A stretch of DNA of 64,000 nucleotides. It comes from UBA7803 sp041686955. GTDB lineage: Bacteria > Pseudomonadota > Gammaproteobacteria > Pseudomonadales > Azotimanducaceae. Position numbers and translations under genes: made by a program. Positions within the stretch are counted from its first letter, which is position 1; every line of letters begins with the position of its first letter. Below, piece by piece: positions 42,995 through 52,629 of this stretch. The notes beneath the pieces were generated by a model that did not search any database, was not told where the DNA came from, and was given only the letters and a program-made list of their open reading frames with translations. Location of the stretch: NCBI GenBank assembly GCA_041686955.1, contig JAWLCV010000014.1, positions 7,689-71,688 on the forward strand, in the 5' to 3' direction.

Positions 42995-43905
42995 TGGCGG
43001 AGGCGTTGACCCTCGTCGGCGTGCTCTCCGCCCTCGGCGGCGCGGTGGCGGCGGCACTGGCCTGGGCGGACCGGCGCCTGGTGGCGGACGATACCGGCGT
43101 GGTGGACGCCATCGACGCCCTCCTGCCCCAGACCCAGTGCGCCCAGTGCGGCTATCCCGGGTGCCGCCCCTACGCCGAGGCCGTGGCCCGGGGCGAGGCG
43201 CTGAACCTCTGCCCGCCGGGGGGGCCGGAGACCCAGCAGGCGTTGGCGCGGCTGCTGGACCGGGAGCCCGGGCCGCCGCCGGCGGAGCCCCCCGCCCAGG
43301 TGGCGCGCATCGACGAGTCCGCCTGCATCGGCTGCTTCCGCTGCGTGGAAGCCTGTCCCGTGGATGCCATCGTCGGCGCGCCCCAGCTCATGCACACGGT
43401 GCTGACGGAAGGCTGCACCGGTTGCGAGCTGTGCCTGCCGCCCTGCCCCATGGACTGCATCGATCTGCTCCCGGTGGCCGAGCCGCTCCGCCCGCGGCCG
43501 GCGCGCATCCTGGCGCGGCGCCGCAGCCGCGAGCCGGAGGCACCGGAGCTGCCGTGCATCCGCTGCGGCGCCTGCGTGGACGCCTGTCCGGAGGATCTGC
43601 TGCCTCAGGAACTGCACTGGTACTGCCGGGATGGGGCCTGGGACGCGGCGGCAGAACGGGGCCTGGACCGCTGCATCGAGTGCGGACGCTGCAATCAGGT
43701 GTGTCCGAGCAACATCGACCTGCTCCGCGGCTTCACGCGGGGCCGCCAGGCTCTGGCCGACCAGGCTCGGGCGGCCCGGGAGGCGGAAGCGGCCCGGGAG
43801 CGCCACGAACGGCATCTGGCCCGGCAGGCCGCCCGGGCCGAGGCCTGGGAGGCCCGCCGGCGACAGCGGCTGGAAGACGGCCGGCAGCGTCCATGGCTGC
43901 GCTGA
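42994..43905 (+). CDS. rnfB: RnfB fused to the C-terminal ferredoxin part of RnfC
   Basis: A 303-residue protein. Residues 1-163 match complete RnfB: a membrane anchor, the C49/C52/C57/C73 [4Fe-4S] set, and two ferredoxin motifs starting at C111 and C141. Residues 188-303 match the end of RnfC: CIRCGACVDACPEDLLPQEL (C188) and CIECGRCNQVCPSN (C227), then an Arg/Ala-rich coiled tail. E. coli RsxB stops near residue 192 and RsxC has about 370 more N-terminal residues binding NADH/FMN; these are absent. It overlaps rnfD by 13 nt. Confidence 0.9.
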   Translation: MAEALTLVGVLSALGGAVAAALAWADRRLVADDTGVVDAIDALLPQTQCAQCGYPGCRPYAEAVARGEALNLCPPGGPETQQALARLLDREPGPPPAEPPAQVARIDESACIGCFRCVEACPVDAIVGAPQLMHTVLTEGCTGCELCLPPCPMDCIDLLPVAEPLRPRPARILARRRSREPEAPELPCIRCGACVDACPEDLLPQELHWYCRDGAWDAAAERGLDRCIECGRCNQVCPSNIDLLRGFTRGRQALADQARAAREAEAARERHERHLARQAARAEAWEARRRQRLEDGRQRPWLR

Positions 43906-44798
43906 GCACCCAGCGGGTGATGGCCACGGTGCTGGTGGCCCTGCTCCCGGGCACCCTGGCGCTTTGCGAGGTAGTCTCGTGGGCCTATCTGCCCCGGCTC
44001 GCCTTCGCCGGCGTCCTGGGGCTCGCCGTGGAAGCCGCCGCATTGGCGCTGCAGGGACGGCCGCTGCGCCCCGCCCTGGAGGACGGCAGCACCCTGGTGA
44101 CCTGCGCCCTGCTCACCCTGGCGATGCCGCCCGGCACCAGCCTCGCCGTGCTGGCCGCGGCCGTAGCCGCCGCCGTGGGTCTCGGCAAGCACGTCTACGG
44201 CGGGCTCGGCGCCAACCCCTTCAACCCGGCGGTGGTGGGCTACGCCGTGGCCCTGGTGTCGTTTCCGGCGGCCATGGCGCACTGGCCGGCGCCCCTGGAC
44301 GGCGTCACCGCCGCCACCGCGCTGACCACCTTCCGCCACCGCGAGGGTCAGACGGTGGCGGAGATCTGGTCGACGGAGAACGGTTTCGGCACCCTGGGCG
44401 GCTACGGCTGGGAATGGATCAACGCCGCCTTTCTGCTGGGCGGCGTGCTGCTCATCGCCCGAGGCATCGTGGCGTGGCGGGTGCCGGCGGCGCTGCTCGG
44501 CACCCTGGGCGCGCTGGCGCTCCTCGGCTACGATGCCGGCAGCTCGCGGAGCTTCGGCTCGCCGCTGTTCCACTACTTCTCCGGCGGCACCCTGCTCGCC
44601 GCCTTCTTCTTCGCCACGGATCCGGTGACCCATCCGGCGACGCCGCGGGGCCAGCTCGTGTACGGCGGCCTCATCGCCGCGGTCGCCTACCTGGTGCGCA
44701 GCTTCGGCAACTATCCCGACGGGCTGGCATTCGGGATTCTGCTGGCCAATGCCGCCACGCCCTACCTGGACCGCCGGCTGGTGGCGACCCATGGCTGA
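43893..44798 (+). CDS. rnfD: Rnf/Rsx electron transport complex subunit D
   Basis: A 301-residue membrane subunit with eight to ten helices, shorter than E. coli RsxD (352). The conserved GANPFNPAVVGYA segment and a flavin-attachment type motif DGVTAATALT are present; the Thr there would carry covalent FMN. FATDPVTHPATPRG is also family-typical. Start ATG 43893 lies inside the end of the rnfB fusion, which supports coupled translation and a functional complex. Confidence 0.93.
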   Translation: MAALSTQRVMATVLVALLPGTLALCEVVSWAYLPRLAFAGVLGLAVEAAALALQGRPLRPALEDGSTLVTCALLTLAMPPGTSLAVLAAAVAAAVGLGKHVYGGLGANPFNPAVVGYAVALVSFPAAMAHWPAPLDGVTAATALTTFRHREGQTVAEIWSTENGFGTLGGYGWEWINAAFLLGGVLLIARGIVAWRVPAALLGTLGALALLGYDAGSSRSFGSPLFHYFSGGTLLAAFFFATDPVTHPATPRGQLVYGGLIAAVAYLVRSFGNYPDGLAFGILLANAATPYLDRRLVATHG

Positions 44799-45306
44799 GA
44801 GCGTCCGTGCCATCGTTCTCTTTCTGCTGCTGGTGACCGCCTGCGCCGGCCTGATCGCCGCCACCGCCAGCCTCACCCGGGAGCGCATCGAGGCGAACCG
44901 CCAGCGCCAGTTTCTCGCCATGGTCAGCGAGCTGACGGGAAACCCCGCCCCGGACACCGTGCGCTGGCACGGCGACGTCGCTCACCTCTGCGACGGCACC
45001 ATGCTGCTGCGCGGCTCCGTCTCCGGCTACGGGGGTCCCATCCGCTGGCTGGCCGCCGCCGCGGACGGGCCCCACCCGATGCTGACCGGAGTGCGGATCA
45101 CCGCCCACCAGGAGACGCCGGGCATCGCCGACTTTCTGAACCAGCCCCGATCCGGGTGGCTGGCGCGGCTCCGGGGACGCGACGCCCGGGGCATCGAGGC
45201 GCTCGACGGCGTGAGCGGCGCCACCATCACAAGCCGGGCCCTGCGGCGCAGCCTGGCCGCCGCGCTGCGCCGCCCGGAGCTCACCGGCTCGGAGTGCCCG
45301 TCGTGA
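44791..45306 (+). CDS. rnfG: Rnf/Rsx electron transport complex subunit G
   Basis: A 171-residue subunit with one N-terminal transmembrane helix (about 5-25) and a periplasmic FMN-binding domain. The flavinylation motif DGVSGATITS is intact, so the Thr can be linked to FMN by ApbE. It is shorter than E. coli RsxG (206). ATG 44791 overlaps the end of rnfD by 8 nt, and its stop overlaps the GTG of rnfE. Confidence 0.94.
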   Translation: MAESVRAIVLFLLLVTACAGLIAATASLTRERIEANRQRQFLAMVSELTGNPAPDTVRWHGDVAHLCDGTMLLRGSVSGYGGPIRWLAAAADGPHPMLTGVRITAHQETPGIADFLNQPRSGWLARLRGRDARGIEALDGVSGATITSRALRRSLAAALRRPELTGSECPS

Positions 45307-45947
45307 GCCGGGCCGGTCTCGCCGCAACCTTCACCGCCGGCGTCACCACGCGCAATCCCGCGTGGGGACAACTGCTGGGACTGTGCCCGCTGCTCGCCGT
45401 GAGCACCACCACCGCCCATGCGCTCGCCCTGGCCCTGGCCAGCGCCGGCGTACTGGTGGGCTCCAACGTCAGCATCGCCGCGGTGCGGCGCTGGATTCCG
45501 CACTTCGTCCGCCTGCCCGCCTTCGTGCTGGTGGTCGCAACCTTCACCACCTGCGCCGTGCTGCTGCTCGAGGCGTACGCCTACGAGGTGTACCTGCGCA
45601 TCGCGCTGTTCGTGCAGATCATCGTCACCAACTGCATGATTCTGGCGCGGGCGGAAACCTTCGCCAGCCGCCAGCCGGTGCTGCCGTCGTTGCTCGACGC
45701 GCTCGGCACCGCCAGCGGCTTCGCCATCGCCCTGGTCAGCCTCGGCATGGTGCGCGAGGCCGTGGGGCATGGCACCCTGTTCGCCGGGATGGATGCGCTG
45801 CTCGGCCCCGCTGCCCGGGACTGGGAGCTGACCCTGCCCGGAGACCTTCCGGGCTTTCTGCTCGCCACCCTGCCGCCGGGGGCGTTCATCGTGGCGGGCC
45901 TCATGCTGGCCGCCGGCAATGCCATCAGAACGAGAAAACGAACATGA
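45303..45947 (+). CDS. rnfE: Rnf/Rsx electron transport complex subunit E
   Basis: A 214-residue membrane subunit homologous to RnfA, with six helices; LLGLCPLLAVSTT and VQIIVTNCMILARAE hold the conserved Cys residues for the membrane Fe-S centre. Start GTG 45303 overlaps rnfG as GTGA and the stop overlaps nth as ATGA. The frame is open upstream, but the GTG gives the family N-terminus. Confidence 0.94.
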   Translation: MSRAGLAATFTAGVTTRNPAWGQLLGLCPLLAVSTTTAHALALALASAGVLVGSNVSIAAVRRWIPHFVRLPAFVLVVATFTTCAVLLLEAYAYEVYLRIALFVQIIVTNCMILARAETFASRQPVLPSLLDALGTASGFAIALVSLGMVREAVGHGTLFAGMDALLGPAARDWELTLPGDLPGFLLATLPPGAFIVAGLMLAAGNAIRTRKRT

Positions 45948-46579
45948 ACGACGAGACGCGCCGCCAGATCTTCGAGCGTCTGCAGGCCGCCAATCCCAAG
46001 CCCACCACGGAGCTCCGGTACACCACCCCCTTCGAGCTGCTGGTGGCCGTGATGCTCTCGGCCCAGGCCACCGACGTGAGCGTGAACAAGGCCACCGAAG
46101 CCCTGTTCGCCCGGGCCGACACGCCCCAGGCCATGCTCGAGCTCGGCGTCGACGGGCTGAAGCGCTACATCCAGAGCATCGGCCTGTTCAACACCAAGGC
46201 AGCCAACGTCATCCGCACCTGCGAGATACTGGTGGAGTGTCACGGCGGCCGGGTTCCCGAGAGCCGGGAAGCCCTGGAGGCCCTGCCCGGCGTCGGCCGC
46301 AAGACCGCCAACGTGGTGCTGAACACCGCGTTCGGCCATCCCACCATCGCCGTGGACACCCACATCTTCCGGGTCTGCAACCGCACGGGGCTCGCCCCCG
46401 GAAAGACGGTGCAGAAAGTGGAAGCAGAGCTCGAGCGGGTGGTGCCGGACGAATACAAGCACGACGCCCACCACTGGCTGATCCTGCACGGGCGCTACGT
46501 GTGCCTGGCGCGAAAGCCCCGGTGCGGGGCGTGCCTGATCGAGGACCTCTGCGAGTACCCGGACAAGACGGAGAGCTGA
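45944..46579 (+). CDS. nth: Endonuclease III
   Basis: A 211-residue base-excision DNA glycosylase/AP lyase for oxidised pyrimidines. The helix-hairpin-helix LPGVGRKTANVVLN with its catalytic Lys, the catalytic Asp in AVDTHIFRV, and the C-terminal Fe-S set C-x6-C-x2-C-x5-C are complete. It follows the rnf genes as in E. coli, by a 4-nt overlap (ATGA). Confidence 0.97.
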   Translation: MNDETRRQIFERLQAANPKPTTELRYTTPFELLVAVMLSAQATDVSVNKATEALFARADTPQAMLELGVDGLKRYIQSIGLFNTKAANVIRTCEILVECHGGRVPESREALEALPGVGRKTANVVLNTAFGHPTIAVDTHIFRVCNRTGLAPGKTVQKVEAELERVVPDEYKHDAHHWLILHGRYVCLARKPRCGACLIEDLCEYPDKTES

Positions 46580-46589
46580 CCGGCGTCTC

Positions 46590-47435
46590 CTAGAGGTCCA
46601 CCAGCTCCACCTCATCCACCGGGTGGCCCAGGAAGTACTGCCCAACGCGGCGAAACCGCTCCCGCCCGTCGGTGGCGAGCAGGGTGATCCCCGGCGCCCG
46701 CCGGCCCGAGGCGGAGGGCACGCGTCCGGCGGCAAGCTCGGCGGCCACCGCCCGGGCGGTGGTGGCGGCGGAGTCCACCACGGTCACCGGAACGTCGCAG
46801 CGAGCCAGCAGCCGCTCGAGAACCGGCTCGAACACCGGGAAATGGGTGCACCCCAGAAGCAGGGTGGCGCCCCCGGGCGCCCGTGACGGCGCGAGCAGGC
46901 CGCGCAGGTACTCCTCGAGGGCGAGCTCCACCAGCGGGCCGGCATGGCGGCCCTCTTCCGCCAGGGTGACCAGCAGCGGGCACGGCCGCGCCCGGACCTC
47001 CATGCGGGGCTGCAGGCGCAGCAGGGCGCGCTGATAGGCGCCACCCCGAACCGTGCTTTCCGTGGCGAGGACGGCCACCCGGCCGGCGCCGGCCGCGGCC
47101 GCGGCAGCGGCCCCGGGCTCGACCACGCCGAACACGGGCAATGGCGCGTAGCGGCTCTGCAAGGCGTCGAGGGCGACCGCCGATGCGGTGTTGCACGCCA
47201 CCACCAGGGCCTTCGCGCCCCGCTCCACGAGAATGCGCGCCGCCTGCACCGCGTAACGCTGCACCGTGGCGGGACTCTTGGTGCCGTAGGGAAGCCGGGC
47301 GGTGTCGCCGAGATAGAGGAACGCCTCGTCCGGCAGCGCCGAGCGCAGCGCGCGCAGCACGGTGAGGCCGCCCATGCCGGAGTCGAACACGCCGATGGGA
47401 GCGCCGCCGTCCCGCGGCTGGCTGGCGCCGCTCAC
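46590..47435 (-). CDS. murI: Glutamate racemase
   Basis: A 281-residue racemase that supplies D-glutamate for peptidoglycan. The N-terminal IGVFDSGMGGLTVL motif and the two catalytic cysteines in VVACNTASA and LLGCTHFPVF are present. It begins at GTG 47435 and is convergent with nth (10-nt gap). The upstream neighbour is the zinc-ribbon gene, 4 nt away. Confidence 0.95.
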   Translation of the reverse strand: MSGASQPRDGGAPIGVFDSGMGGLTVLRALRSALPDEAFLYLGDTARLPYGTKSPATVQRYAVQAARILVERGAKALVVACNTASAVALDALQSRYAPLPVFGVVEPGAAAAAAAGAGRVAVLATESTVRGGAYQRALLRLQPRMEVRARPCPLLVTLAEEGRHAGPLVELALEEYLRGLLAPSRAPGGATLLLGCTHFPVFEPVLERLLARCDVPVTVVDSAATTARAVAAELAAGRVPSASGRRAPGITLLATDGRERFRRVGQYFLGHPVDEVELVDL

Positions 47436-47439
47436 CGCG

Positions 47440-48027
47440 TCAGGAGCGGCGGAAGAGATCGCGGACGAAGCTGCTGCGCTTTCGCGACGACGGACGCTGC
47501 TCGGCGATCACCGGCGGCGGCTTGGGCGCGGCGGGCTTGGCGCTCTCAGGGGCTGCGCCTTCCCGGCGGGTCCGCAGCTCGCGGATCTTCTTCTCGATGA
47601 GCAGGTCTTCCTTGCGCTTCTGCGCCATGGCGGCGGCGATGTCCACCCCGCAGCGGGCGCAATGGCTCGACTCGAGCTGCAGGTGGCCGCAACGCGGGCA
47701 CTCCACGTGGGCAGCGGTGATGTCCTTCAGGGTGTGCTCGTTCTGGCCCTCGAGGCGCAGGGCGTCCTTGTCGATCTGCGCGGCGAGGGAGCGCGGCGCA
47801 CCCAGGGATTTGATCCGGCAGATGGCCCCCAGCTCACCCAGGCGCTGCTGGAACGCCCGGGCTTCGTCCTCGTGGAGCTGACTGCGCAGCACCACCGTGC
47901 GGCCGGAAAACAGCGTTCTCGCCTTGCGGTCGTCGATGCCGAGCTCGCGGGCCAGCCTGGCCCGCACCGAATCGAGGTCGCTATTCCGATCGATCTCGCC
48001 GCTGAACAGCACCTGATAGTCGCTCAT
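47440..48027 (-). CDS. Zinc-ribbon protein of unknown function
   Basis: A 195-residue protein not recognised by name. Residues about 1-75 form a compact mixed alpha/beta region, with Arg/Leu-rich segments (ARLARELGIDDRKART). Two CxxC pairs (CPRC...CARC) at about 110-130 form a zinc ribbon, and the C-terminal 60 residues are Lys/Arg/Pro-rich and likely disordered. It lies 30 nt after argG and 4 nt before murI. No catalytic motif was seen. Confidence 0.7.
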   Translation of the reverse strand: MSDYQVLFSGEIDRNSDLDSVRARLARELGIDDRKARTLFSGRTVVLRSQLHEDEARAFQQRLGELGAICRIKSLGAPRSLAAQIDKDALRLEGQNEHTLKDITAAHVECPRCGHLQLESSHCARCGVDIAAAMAQKRKEDLLIEKKIRELRTRREGAAPESAKPAAPKPPPVIAEQRPSSRKRSSFVRDLFRRS

Positions 48028-48057
48028 GGTCGTCCTTCGACTCTGTCGTCCTTTGGT

Positions 48058-49272
<1,215 letters not shown>

Positions 49273-49345
49273 GGAATTCCTCTCGGCCTCGCAGAATGGG
49301 GCGGCCATGGTACAGCCGCGGAGCGCCCGCCGGTAGGGTCGGAGA

Positions 49346-49376
49346 AGCCATGGGCTATCAGCTTTCAGCGGTCGGC
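49346..49376. repeat. Degenerate heptamer-repeat remnant at the motY stop
   Basis: The stretch reads as 7-nt units of the form ATCAGCT / TTCAGCG / GTCGGCA, similar in style to the repeats at 13.97, 17.92 and 38.47 kb but with a different unit. The motY stop codon (49365) lies inside it. Confidence 0.35.
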
Positions 49377-50285
49377 AAGAGGCAGATCGCCGGCGGTTGG
49401 GAGGACGTCTCTGTCCGAGGGCGGTTCGCTGGTGGCGGTGCTCCAGTTCCGCTCCAGGCGGACGGTGGTCCGGCGATTCTCGGCGCGGCCGGCGGGATCG
49501 TCGTTGTCCGCCACCGGATACTGAGGGCCGTGGTAGCGCACCACCAGCCGCTCCTCCGGCACCCCACAATCCCGCAGGAACGCTGCCACGGCCTCGGCCC
49601 GGCGCCGGGACAGTTCCAGGTTGCCGCGGGGCGTGCCCCGGCTGTCGCTGTGGCCGTCCACGTAGACGCGGCTCACCTCCGCATCGGCGCGCACGTACTC
49701 CGCCACCTGGCGCAGGCGCGCCCGATCGGCCGGAGACAGAAGCGCGGCGCCGGACGCGTGCTCGATACGGGTGCGCTCGAAGGCGGACCAGCCCTGGGCC
49801 GCGGCCCCGCGCAGGCAGCGGGCGAACGCCTCGTAGCGCGGCCGCAGATGAACGTTGGCGATGGGCACGTCCACCTCGCCGCCGTACCAGGCGGCGTGCT
49901 GCAGGTGCGCCTCGAAGCCCTGGTAGAGGGCCATCAGCACCCGGGTGGCCAGCGGCTCGCCGATGAGCACGCCGCTGCCCGCCCGCTGCCGGACCTCGCC
50001 CAGGGCCTCCCGGTGAGGGTGCTCCGGATGCCACGGCGGCGCCACCCGGTACAGGGTCACCGGGCCGTCGGCGAACACCCGCCGATGTCCCAGCACCTCG
50101 AGGCGCACGGCGCCGCCGGGCGAGCCGACGAAGCGCACGGTGCCGTAATCGCGCACCGCCTGCTCGAGCACGCACAGGCCGCTGGTCTCCCGGAACGTCC
50201 ACGGCTGTGCCGCCGCGGGCGCCGGCGGCTCGCCGCGGGCGACCCCGGCCGCCACCGCGAGGGTGAACAGAATCAATGCGCGCAC
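49365..50285 (-). CDS. motY: MotY-like OmpA-family flagellar motor protein
   Basis: A 306-residue periplasmic protein: signal peptide (LILFTLAVAAGVARG), a MotY-type N-terminal domain and a C-terminal OmpA peptidoglycan-binding domain (VYVDGHSDSRGTPRGNLELSRRRA). MotY forms part of the T-ring of the polar flagellar motor. The identification combines domain layout with argG-motY-rnt-grxD synteny to Pseudomonas. GTG 50285 is preferred; an upstream ATG at 50369 would overlap the divergent rnt start. Confidence 0.85.
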   Translation of the reverse strand: MRALILFTLAVAAGVARGEPPAPAAAQPWTFRETSGLCVLEQAVRDYGTVRFVGSPGGAVRLEVLGHRRVFADGPVTLYRVAPPWHPEHPHREALGEVRQRAGSGVLIGEPLATRVLMALYQGFEAHLQHAAWYGGEVDVPIANVHLRPRYEAFARCLRGAAAQGWSAFERTRIEHASGAALLSPADRARLRQVAEYVRADAEVSRVYVDGHSDSRGTPRGNLELSRRRAEAVAAFLRDCGVPEERLVVRYHGPQYPVADNDDPAGRAENRRTTVRLERNWSTATSEPPSDRDVLPTAGDLPLADR

Positions 50286-50361
50286 CTGGAATCCAATCTG
50301 GGTCTCACCTGGGGTTGTCGGCAGGCGATCCCGGATCTTTACCCTGTGATATGGTGCGCCG

Positions 50362-50964
50362 ATGGTCATGTCCCGACGATTTCGCGGCTATCTGCCGGTG
50401 GTGGTGGATCTGGAAACGGGCGGTTTCGACCCCGAGACCAACCCCATTCTCGAGATCGCCGCGGTGCAGGTTCGCTTCGAAGACGGCCGGCTGCTGCCCG
50501 GCGAGCGCTGGCATCGGGCCGTGCACCCGTATCCGGGGGGCGTGCTGAACCCGGCGGCGCTGAAGGTCACCGGTATCGATCCGACGGACCCGCGCCGGGA
50601 TGCCGTGGCCGAGGCCGAGGCGCTGCGGGAGCTGTTCCGCCAGGTGCGCCGGGCCATCAAGCGGGAGGGCTGCCAGCGCGCCATCCTGGTGGCCCACAAC
50701 GCCGCCTTCGACCAGCAGTTCATCAACCGGGCCCTGACCCGCACCCAGGTCAAGCGCAACCCGTTTCACCCGTTCAGCTTCATCGACACCGCCTCGCTGG
50801 CGGCAGTGACCTACGGCCACACCGTGCTCAGTGAAGCCTGCGCCCGGGCCGACATCAGTTTCGACCGGGAACGGGCTCACAACGCGCTCTACGATGCGGA
50901 GCGCACGGCCGAGTTGTTCTGCGCGGTGGTGAACGCCTGGGACGCGCGGGCTGCGCCCATCTGA
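50362..50964 (+). CDS. rnt: Ribonuclease T
   Basis: A 200-residue DEDDh 3' exoribonuclease that finishes tRNA and 5S/23S rRNA 3' ends. The catalytic set is visible: VVVDLETGG, AHNAAFDQQF, and the His/Asp pair in RAHNALYDAERTA. ATG 50362 or the ATG two codons later can serve as start. It is divergent from motY and convergent with grxD. Confidence 0.95.
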   Translation: MVMSRRFRGYLPVVVDLETGGFDPETNPILEIAAVQVRFEDGRLLPGERWHRAVHPYPGGVLNPAALKVTGIDPTDPRRDAVAEAEALRELFRQVRRAIKREGCQRAILVAHNAAFDQQFINRALTRTQVKRNPFHPFSFIDTASLAAVTYGHTVLSEACARADISFDRERAHNALYDAERTAELFCAVVNAWDARAAPI

Positions 50965-50979
50965 CCCGCGCGGGGCGGT

Positions 50980-51339
50980 TCAGGCTTGGGTTTCGTCGTC
51001 GCTGTCGTCGGCCTGGGCCTTCTCCGCCACCGACTTGATGAGGCTCTGCAGCTCGCCGCTTTCGTACATTTCCCTGACGATGTCACAGCCGCCGACGAGC
51101 TCGCCTTCGACGTAGAGCTGGGGGAACGTGGGCCAGTCCGAGTACTTGGGCAGGTTGGCGCGGATCTCGGGATGAGCGAGCACGTCCACATAGGCGAACC
51201 GCTCGCCGCAGGCGGCCAGGCACTGAACCGTCTGCGCGGAGAACCCGCACTGGGGCGCCGCCGGAGATCCCTTCATGTAGAGGATGATGGGATTGCTCTC
51301 GATCTGCTCCCGGATGGTGTCGAGGATGTCTTCGCTCAT
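50980..51339 (-). CDS. grxD: Monothiol glutaredoxin GrxD
   Basis: A 119-residue monothiol glutaredoxin that binds and transfers [2Fe-2S] clusters, usually with BolA. The CGFS active site is in PQCGFSAQTVQ and WPTFPQLYVEGELVGGCDI is family-typical. The last 13 residues are acidic. Start ATG 51339. rnt next to grxD matches Pseudomonas. Confidence 0.97.
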   Translation of the reverse strand: MSEDILDTIREQIESNPIILYMKGSPAAPQCGFSAQTVQCLAACGERFAYVDVLAHPEIRANLPKYSDWPTFPQLYVEGELVGGCDIVREMYESGELQSLIKSVAEKAQADDSDDETQA

Positions 51340-51441
51340 GCGAAACTCCGGTGAACCTGATTGAAGTGGGGCATCGCATTCTACAGACTGGCCGCGGCAG
51401 CGCCTAGGCCGCCTGGGGCCGGGCCGGACAGTGGAGACGTC

Positions 51442-52590
51442 ATGGGATACGGGCAGGAGTCATTCGACGGGGTCATCGACCGACGCGGAACCTGGAGCAG
51501 CAAATGGGAGAAATACGCCGGCCGCGACGTCCTGCCCTTCTGGGTCGCCGACATGGATTTCGCCATGCCGGAGTTCATCCGCGACGCCGTGCGGGCGCGC
51601 CTGGATCACGAGATTCTGGGGTACACCCGCACCCCGGCGCCACTGGTGGAAGCCTTTCAGGGGTGGCTCCTGCGGCTGTACGGCTGGTCGGTGCCCGAGG
51701 AGTGGCTGGTGTGGCTTCCGGGGGTGGTCACGGGCTTCAATCTGGCGGCCCGGGCGGCCGCGGAGCCGGGCGGCTCCGTGGTCATCCCCACGCCCGTCTA
51801 CTACCCCTTCCTGGACGTGCCGCGAAACGCCGACCAGCAGGGCATCCACGTCCCCCTGGTGCGCGACGGCCGGCGCTGGGTGATGGATCTCGACGCCCTC
51901 GACGCGGCGATCCAGCCCCACTCGCGCATTCTGCTGCTGTCGAACCCGCAGAATCCCACGGGGCGGGCGTACACCCGTGAGGAGCTCGAAGGCCTGGCGG
52001 AGCTGTGCCTGCGCCACGATCTGCTGCTGTGCTCCGACGAGATCCACTGCCAGCTCATTCTCTCGGAAAGCGCCAGTCATACCCCGGTGGCCATGCTGTC
52101 GCCGGAGATCGCGGAGCGCACCATCAGCCTCTACGCCGCCACCAAGACCTACAACATCCCCGGGCTCTCCTGCGGGGTGGCGGTCATCCCGGACTCGGCG
52201 CTGCGGACGAAGTTCAAGCGCGCCCAGGCGGGGCTCGTGCCGAGCGTCGGGCCGCTGGAGCTCGCGGCTTCCCAGGCGGCGTTCGCCGACACCGGGTCCT
52301 GGGTGCCGGCGCTGCTCGAGTACCTGCGCGGCAACCACCAGCGTCTGCAGGACGTGGTCGGCCCGCGGATGACCCCGGTGGAGGCCACGTACCTGGCCTG
52401 GATCGATCTCACCGACCTGGAGCTCGACCGGCCCGGGGCCTTCCTCGAGGAGTTCGGCGTGGGCCTTTCCGACGGCGCCGCCTTCGGCGGCGACGGCTTC
52501 GTGCGCTTCAACTTCGCCTGCCCGCGCAGCCTGCTCGACGAGGGGCTGCGGCGCCTGGCCGAGGGCCTGGCGGCCGCGGAAAAGCGTTGA
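51442..52590 (+). CDS. patB: PatB/MalY-type cystathionine beta-lyase (C-S lyase)
   Basis: A 382-residue PLP enzyme of the PatB/MalY branch. The N-terminal WVADMDFAMPEFI motif is diagnostic; the PLP lysine is in AATKTYNIPGLSCG. It likely cleaves cystathionine or cysteine conjugates to homocysteine or thiols plus pyruvate and ammonia. GGAG precedes ATG 51442 by 6 nt. It is divergent from grxD. A second role as a regulator, as in MalY, cannot be excluded. Confidence 0.88.
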   Translation: MGYGQESFDGVIDRRGTWSSKWEKYAGRDVLPFWVADMDFAMPEFIRDAVRARLDHEILGYTRTPAPLVEAFQGWLLRLYGWSVPEEWLVWLPGVVTGFNLAARAAAEPGGSVVIPTPVYYPFLDVPRNADQQGIHVPLVRDGRRWVMDLDALDAAIQPHSRILLLSNPQNPTGRAYTREELEGLAELCLRHDLLLCSDEIHCQLILSESASHTPVAMLSPEIAERTISLYAATKTYNIPGLSCGVAVIPDSALRTKFKRAQAGLVPSVGPLELAASQAAFADTGSWVPALLEYLRGNHQRLQDVVGPRMTPVEATYLAWIDLTDLELDRPGAFLEEFGVGLSDGAAFGGDGFVRFNFACPRSLLDEGLRRLAEGLAAAEKR

Positions 52591-52629
52591 TATCCCTTTC
52601 GCCGTGAAGTACGATCCGCCGCTTTTCCA

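Noticed and set aside
42994..43905. Simple RnfB with an ordinary C-terminal extension
   Set aside because: The extension carries the two RnfC-specific ferredoxin motifs in RnfC order followed by an RnfC-like coiled tail, so a fusion explains it better.
50286..50369. ATG 50369 as motY start
   Set aside because: It would place a non-secretory segment before the signal peptide and overlap the divergent rnt gene; GTG 50285 starts directly before the signal peptide.
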